Made by a program: the position numbers and the translations under genes
Notes under the pieces: model-generated
Told to the model about the DNA's origin: nothing
Databases searched by the model: none
Seen by the model: only the letters and a program-made list of their open reading frames with translations
Shown here: positions 22,902 to 25,671 of the stretch, piece after piece
Numbering within the stretch: position 1 is the first letter of the stretch
Layout of the letters: each line of letters begins with the position of its first letter
Assembly: GCA_964412115.1 (NCBI GenBank)
Contig: CAYPMM010000010.1
Coordinates: 1 to 25,671 of the forward strand
DNA from: HO2-45-28 sp964412115
GTDB lineage: Bacteria; Patescibacteriota; Minisyncoccia; HO2-45-28
Length of the DNA stretch: 25,671 bases
Reading direction: 5' to 3'

Positions 22902-24071
22902 ATGCGCGTTTCTTATTCGGCGATTGATACATACAAAACCTGTCCGCTTAAATATAAATATCAGGAGGTGGACAAAATCAGGGTTTCCAAATCAAAAGAG
23001 GCCGTTTTTGGAACGGCTCTTCACGGCGCCTTGCGTTTTATGTTTTCCCGCGACCCCCTCTACCCCACCCTTGACGAGGTGCTTAATTTTTATAATGACG
23101 AGTGGGTAAAAATCCGTGAAAAAGTAAAATGGCCCGACGAAGAGTCGGAAAAAATTTTTAACCGGCACGGCGCGAAAATTCTTGAAAAATTTTACAAAAA
23201 AAATCAGCCGTGGAACTTTAATGTTTTAGATTTGGAATCCAGATTTGAGCTTCCGCTTAAAGACGAAAAAACGGGCGAAATCCACACGCTTTCGGGCATT
23301 ATTGACCGCGTGGACAAGCCTGACGACCAAACTTATGAAATAGTGGACTATAAAACCGGACGACGCCTCCCCTCCCAGGAAACTTTGGATAAAAATTTAC
23401 AGCTCTCAATTTACCATCTGGGCCTTTTAAACCGCTGGCCGGACATAAAAAACAAAAACATACGCCTGACTCTTTATTTTCTTCCGCACGGCGAGTCGCT
23501 CGGCACCAAACGAACCGCTGAAGATTTGGAAAAGACCAAAAACAAGGTTCTTGAAGTTATACGGGAAATTAGCCTCAAAATCGCCTCAAATAACGATTTT
23601 CAGCCCACACCCGGGCCTTTATGCGATTGGTGCGGATACAAGCCGATTTGCCCCGTCTGGCGCCACCTTTACGATAAAGACAAGTCCCCCGCTCCCGACG
23701 AGGCAAAAATAAAAGAGATAATCGCCGAGTATTTTAAATTAAAAGAGGAATCAAAAGACAACTCTTCGCGTCTCAAAGAACTGCAAACACTTATGTCCGA
23801 CTATATGCGCCAAAAAGACGTTTTGCGCCTTTTTGGCGAGGAGGGTTATGTTTCCAAAACCGTCAAAACCGCCCAAAAATACGACCTGAACAGGGTTGAA
23901 GAGCTTTTGAAGCCCATCGGCAAGTGGCAAGATATTCTTAAAGCCGATGAGAAAAAACTTGAAGAGATTATCCCCTCTTTGCCCGCAAATGTTCAGCAAA
24001 AAATAAAATCCGCATCAACGGAAAAAATTTCCGAGATTTTGACCGTTACCCGAAAAAAAATCGTTCCATAA
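22902..24071 (+). CDS. RecB/AddB-like PD-(D/E)XK nuclease with Fe-S cysteines
   Basis: The 389-residue protein carries the AddB/Cas4-type nuclease fold. The N-terminal SYSAIDTYKTCPLKYKY holds the first cluster cysteine (C14), and FGTALHGALRFMF has the conserved His. GIIDRVD (D135/D138) and EIVDYKTG supply the catalytic Asp and DYK. C241, C244 and C250 in CDWCGYKPIC complete a four-Cys iron-sulfur site. A helical tail of about 130 residues follows (residues 260-389). It has no helicase motifs, so it is a stand-alone nuclease. No CRISPR repeats or cas genes are in the window, so a Cas4 label is not supported. A role in recombination, repair or DNA degradation is likely; partners are unknown. 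Confidence 0.85.
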   Translation: MRVSYSAIDTYKTCPLKYKYQEVDKIRVSKSKEAVFGTALHGALRFMFSRDPLYPTLDEVLNFYNDEWVKIREKVKWPDEESEKIFNRHGAKILEKFYKKNQPWNFNVLDLESRFELPLKDEKTGEIHTLSGIIDRVDKPDDQTYEIVDYKTGRRLPSQETLDKNLQLSIYHLGLLNRWPDIKNKNIRLTLYFLPHGESLGTKRTAEDLEKTKNKVLEVIREISLKIASNNDFQPTPGPLCDWCGYKPICPVWRHLYDKDKSPAPDEAKIKEIIAEYFKLKEESKDNSSRLKELQTLMSDYMRQKDVLRLFGEEGYVSKTVKTAQKYDLNRVEELLKPIGKWQDILKADEKKLEEIIPSLPANVQQKIKSASTEKISEILTVTRKKIVP

Positions 24072-24079
24072 ATTCCTTT

Positions 24080-24371
24080 TTGATAAATTATTATAAACTT
24101 TTATGAATGTTATAGTTGTTATGACTTTTATGGTTTGTTATACTTTTTTATAAAAGTTATAGATTATTATAGATATTATAAATGTTATAGATCGTTATAG
24201 TTATTATAATCATTATATAAGTTATAGATTTTATAAAAGTTTATAGTTTATTATAATCATTATATAAGTTATAGATTTTATAAAAGTTTATAGTTATTAT
24301 AATCATTATATAAGTTATAGATTTTATAAAAGTTTATAGTTATTATAATCATTATATAAGTTATAGATTTT
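24080..24371. repeat. AT-rich array of 9-10-nt TTATA words, including a 46-nt tandem repeat
   Basis: The space between the nuclease gene and the four-helix-bundle gene is almost entirely made of words of the form TTAT(A/G)NNNN. From 24204 the words order into a near-perfect tandem repeat: units begin at 24204, 24251, 24297 and 24343 (periods 47, 46, 46). Each unit is four 9-nt words plus one 10-11-nt word: TTATAATCA, TTATATAAG, TTATAGATT, TTATAAAAG, TTTATAGTTA. The last unit is cut short at the ATG of the next gene. The upstream half (24080-24203) is the same pattern in degenerate form. No ORF is present. Confidence 0.9.
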
Positions 24372-25043
24372 ATGGAAAACTCCAATAATCATCGGGGTTA
24401 CAAAACCCTCCCTTTTTTTCAACAATCCGAAATTATACACGACTTCACCGTGGAATTCTGCCGAAAATTCATAGATCCCAAATCCCGCACCAATGACCAA
24501 ATGGAACAAGCCGCCCGCTCCGGCAAACAAAACATCTCCGAGGGTTATGCTCAAGAAAACTACAAAGGCAAAGACATGCTTTTAAGGGTATCTCGGGGCA
24601 GTCTTGAAGAATTGTTGCAGGATTACCATGATTTTTTGAGGCAAAAAGGCCTTCCGTTGTGGAATAAAGAAGACCCGAGAGCGAAAGAAGTCCGCAATCT
24701 GGTCTACAAAATCAAAGATTATAAAAATTATAATAGTTATAAAGAATATAGTGATTCTAAAAATTATAAAGATTATAAGAATTATAAACCTTATAATATT
24801 TATAAAACTTATTTGGACACTCCCGAGGGGGCGGCAAACGCCATGGTCTGCCTTATCAATCAGACAAATATGATACTCAACCAAAAACTCCGCTGGATTA
24901 GAAACGACATGCCCAAAGAAGCGTCATTTTCTGCAAGAGAAATGTGGTTGCATCGGCAAATGCAAAAACAACGCGAAAAAGAAGAAAATTTTGACCGCCG
25001 GATTAAAGAGATGATCGAAGGTAAAAAACCCCACGACCTATAA
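24372..25043 (+). CDS. Four-helix-bundle protein (23S rRNA IVS/Avd-like family) with an in-frame YxxY repeat insertion
   Basis: The 223-residue protein belongs to the four-helix-bundle family first known from intervening sequences in 23S rRNA. Residues 40-90 hold the family core (QMEQAARSGKQNISEGYA, LRVSRGSLEELLQDYHDFLR). Residues 145-175 (YKTYLDTPEGAANAMVCL, INQTNMILNQKLR) match the four-helix-bundle suffix region. Between them, residues 117-147 have Tyr at every third position (117, 120, 123, 126, 132, 135, 138, 141, 144, 147; Ser at 129), mostly as xYK. This segment (24720-24812) is the TTATA 9-mer repeat read in frame. The C-terminus is a charged helix. No function is established; related proteins are small oligomeric scaffolds. 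The ATG sits in the last unit of the upstream repeat array. Confidence 0.82.
   Translation: MENSNNHRGYKTLPFFQQSEIIHDFTVEFCRKFIDPKSRTNDQMEQAARSGKQNISEGYAQENYKGKDMLLRVSRGSLEELLQDYHDFLRQKGLPLWNKEDPRAKEVRNLVYKIKDYKNYNSYKEYSDSKNYKDYKNYKPYNIYKTYLDTPEGAANAMVCLINQTNMILNQKLRWIRNDMPKEASFSAREMWLHRQMQKQREKEENFDRRIKEMIEGKKPHDL
24718..24812 (+). repeat. In-frame 9-nt TTATAA repeat inside the four-helix-bundle gene
   Basis: The coding sequence contains about eleven consecutive 9-nt units built on TTATAA, such as TTATAAAGA, TTATAAGAA, TTATAAACC, TTATAATAT and TTATAAAAC. Every unit is exactly 9 nt, so the reading frame is kept and each unit encodes x-Tyr-Lys/Asn. The base word is the same as in the intergenic arrays on both sides. 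Confidence 0.85.
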
Positions 25044-25045
25044 TT

Positions 25046-25234
25046 TTTATAAAACTTATAACTATTATAAACTTTATAGATTTTATAAAGAGTTATAAGT
25101 TTTATAGAGGTTATAGTTTGTTATAGATTTTATAGAGGTTATAGTTTGTTATAGATTTTATAGAGGTTATAAAAGTTATAATTATTATAGATTTTATAAA
25201 AAGTTATAAGTTTTATAGAGGTTATATATAGATT
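25046..25234. repeat. AT-rich TTATA array with 28-nt tandem repeat, between convergent genes
   Basis: The array runs from just after the four-helix-bundle stop (25043) to the stop codon of the minus-strand surface gene (25235-25237). Copies of TTATAGAGG begin at 25102, 25130 and 25158, giving an exact 28-nt period (words of 9, 10 and 9 nt), with a further copy at 25213. The flanks use the same TTATA words without strict higher order. Confidence 0.88.
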
Positions 25235-25669
25235 TTATTCTGATGGAGTTGTTGAGGAGGTTTCGGACGGTATTGGTTCCGGCGAGGTTGATTCGGTTGA
25301 TGTCGGTTCCTCTGGGAGCAGTTCTGTCGGTGTTGATGACGCGGTGGTTGCGTCCAAAGTCGGTTCATCGGATGGCGAAGTCGGTTCGGAGCTTGGGAGT
25401 GGCGGTGAAGAGACAGACGCGCCGGGTGCCGGCAAATCCGAACATTTTCCGGCAAGGGATACGACAGCGCCATAAGTGATTCTTATGCAATATGCCTCCC
25501 CTGTCGCGCTGTCATAGGTTGTGATTCCGTTTTTGATTTCAGCGTCATCTGCCACTACTTTTTTGGCTTCAAGCGTGCCTTCTTCGGTGATGCGCCAGTT
25601 GGCGGAGGTGATATATCCGACATTTATTATCCCTTGCCCCGAAAGGTCTAAAATGTTGTTCGTCCTAAT
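25235..25669 (-). CDS. Second large surface protein, C-terminal end (5' part outside the window)
   Basis: The minus-strand frame is open from the window edge (25669) to TAA at 25235-25237, about 144 residues. The GTG at 25555 is probably internal. The visible part is repetitive and beta-rich (LSGQGIINVGYITSANWRIT, EEGTLEAKKVVADDAEIK, YDSATGEAYCIRI). It then becomes a Pro/Ser/Thr/Glu-rich tail of about 60 residues ending TSSTTPSE. The tail resembles stalk or linker regions of secreted proteins. The end STTPSE is shared with the plus-strand surface protein at the left edge, so the two may be paralogues. No anchor motif is visible. Confidence 0.7.
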   Translation of the reverse strand: MRTNNILDLSGQGIINVGYITSANWRITEEGTLEAKKVVADDAEIKNGITTYDSATGEAYCIRITYGAVVSLAGKCSDLPAPGASVSSPPLPSSEPTSPSDEPTLDATTASSTPTELLPEEPTSTESTSPEPIPSETSSTTPSE

Positions 25670-25671
25670 CT

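Noticed and set aside
24080..24371. CRISPR array, because of regular repeats next to a Cas4-like nuclease gene
   Set aside because: The units are directly tandem with no unique spacers, the repeat word is 9-10 nt and AT-only, and no cas1, cas2 or effector gene is present. The nuclease fits stand-alone AddB/RecB-like proteins equally well.
24372..25043. Diversity-generating retroelement, because Avd accessory proteins are four-helix bundles
   Set aside because: No reverse transcriptase and no template/variable repeat pair with adenine-specific differences are visible in the window.
24080..25234. Replication origin with DnaA boxes
   Set aside because: The 9-mers begin with TTAT but none has the TTATNCACA consensus, and no dnaA, dnaN or other origin-linked genes are nearby. 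Kept only as one option in the repeat finding.

Overview
The window looks like a chromosomal segment of a Candidate Phyla Radiation (Patescibacteria, probably Parcubacteria-like) bacterium. This rests on several traits seen together: very compact operons with 4-nt start/stop overlaps, shortened housekeeping proteins (a 734-residue SMC, a prolyl-tRNA synthetase without its editing insertion), a NusB-Nudix fusion, a PEGA-domain membrane protein, very large surface proteins with S74-type modules, few recognisable Shine-Dalgarno sites, and several promoters whose -10 box sits only 6-8 nt before the start codon. TGA is used as a stop (murF, gltX), so the UGA-glycine code of Gracilibacteria/Absconditabacteria does not apply. 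The taxonomic call is inference from gene content.

Layout: (1) 2-1735, the C-terminal part of a large surface protein with two S74-type modules and a DUF5011/Ig-like domain. (2) 1756-3614, a consensus promoter, a hicB-hicA pair, murF and tRNA-Glu(CUC). (3) 3623-5266, a leftward PEGA-domain membrane protein divergent from rnhB, with overlapping -10 boxes between them. (4) 5267-5679, a non-coding stretch almost filled by an imperfect inverted repeat of about 330 nt. (5) 5680-12520, rpmF, the nusB-Nudix fusion, rnc, a short smc, rpsP, the M50 protease rseP and proS. (6) 12510-22447, a cell-envelope block: mreB, mreC, a small protein in the mreD slot, a D-aminoacylase-like amidohydrolase, murD, ftsW/rodA, murG, then gltX and an EnvC-like M23 peptidase. 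(7) 22443-25234, an accessory zone with a small membrane protein, a RecB/AddB-like Fe-S nuclease and a four-helix-bundle gene, all among AT-rich arrays with 9-nt periodicity. (8) 25235-25669, the C-terminus of a second large surface protein on the minus strand.

The genes fit a small cell that builds its own wall. MurD and MurF act in the cytoplasmic precursor pathway, MurG makes lipid II, FtsW/RodA polymerises it, MreB/MreC guide elongation and the M23 peptidase trims the product. The translation and RNA genes (rpmF, rpsP, nusB, rnc, proS, gltX, tRNA-Glu) are interleaved with these.

The least explained structure is the 9-nt periodic repeat (words TTATA plus about four variable bases). It fills intergenic spaces from stop codon to start or stop codon and also occurs in frame inside the four-helix-bundle gene, where it encodes tyrosine at every third residue over 31 residues. 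The next most interesting items are the long inverted repeat, the NusB-Nudix fusion, the apparently hinge-less SMC and the leaderless promoter layout.
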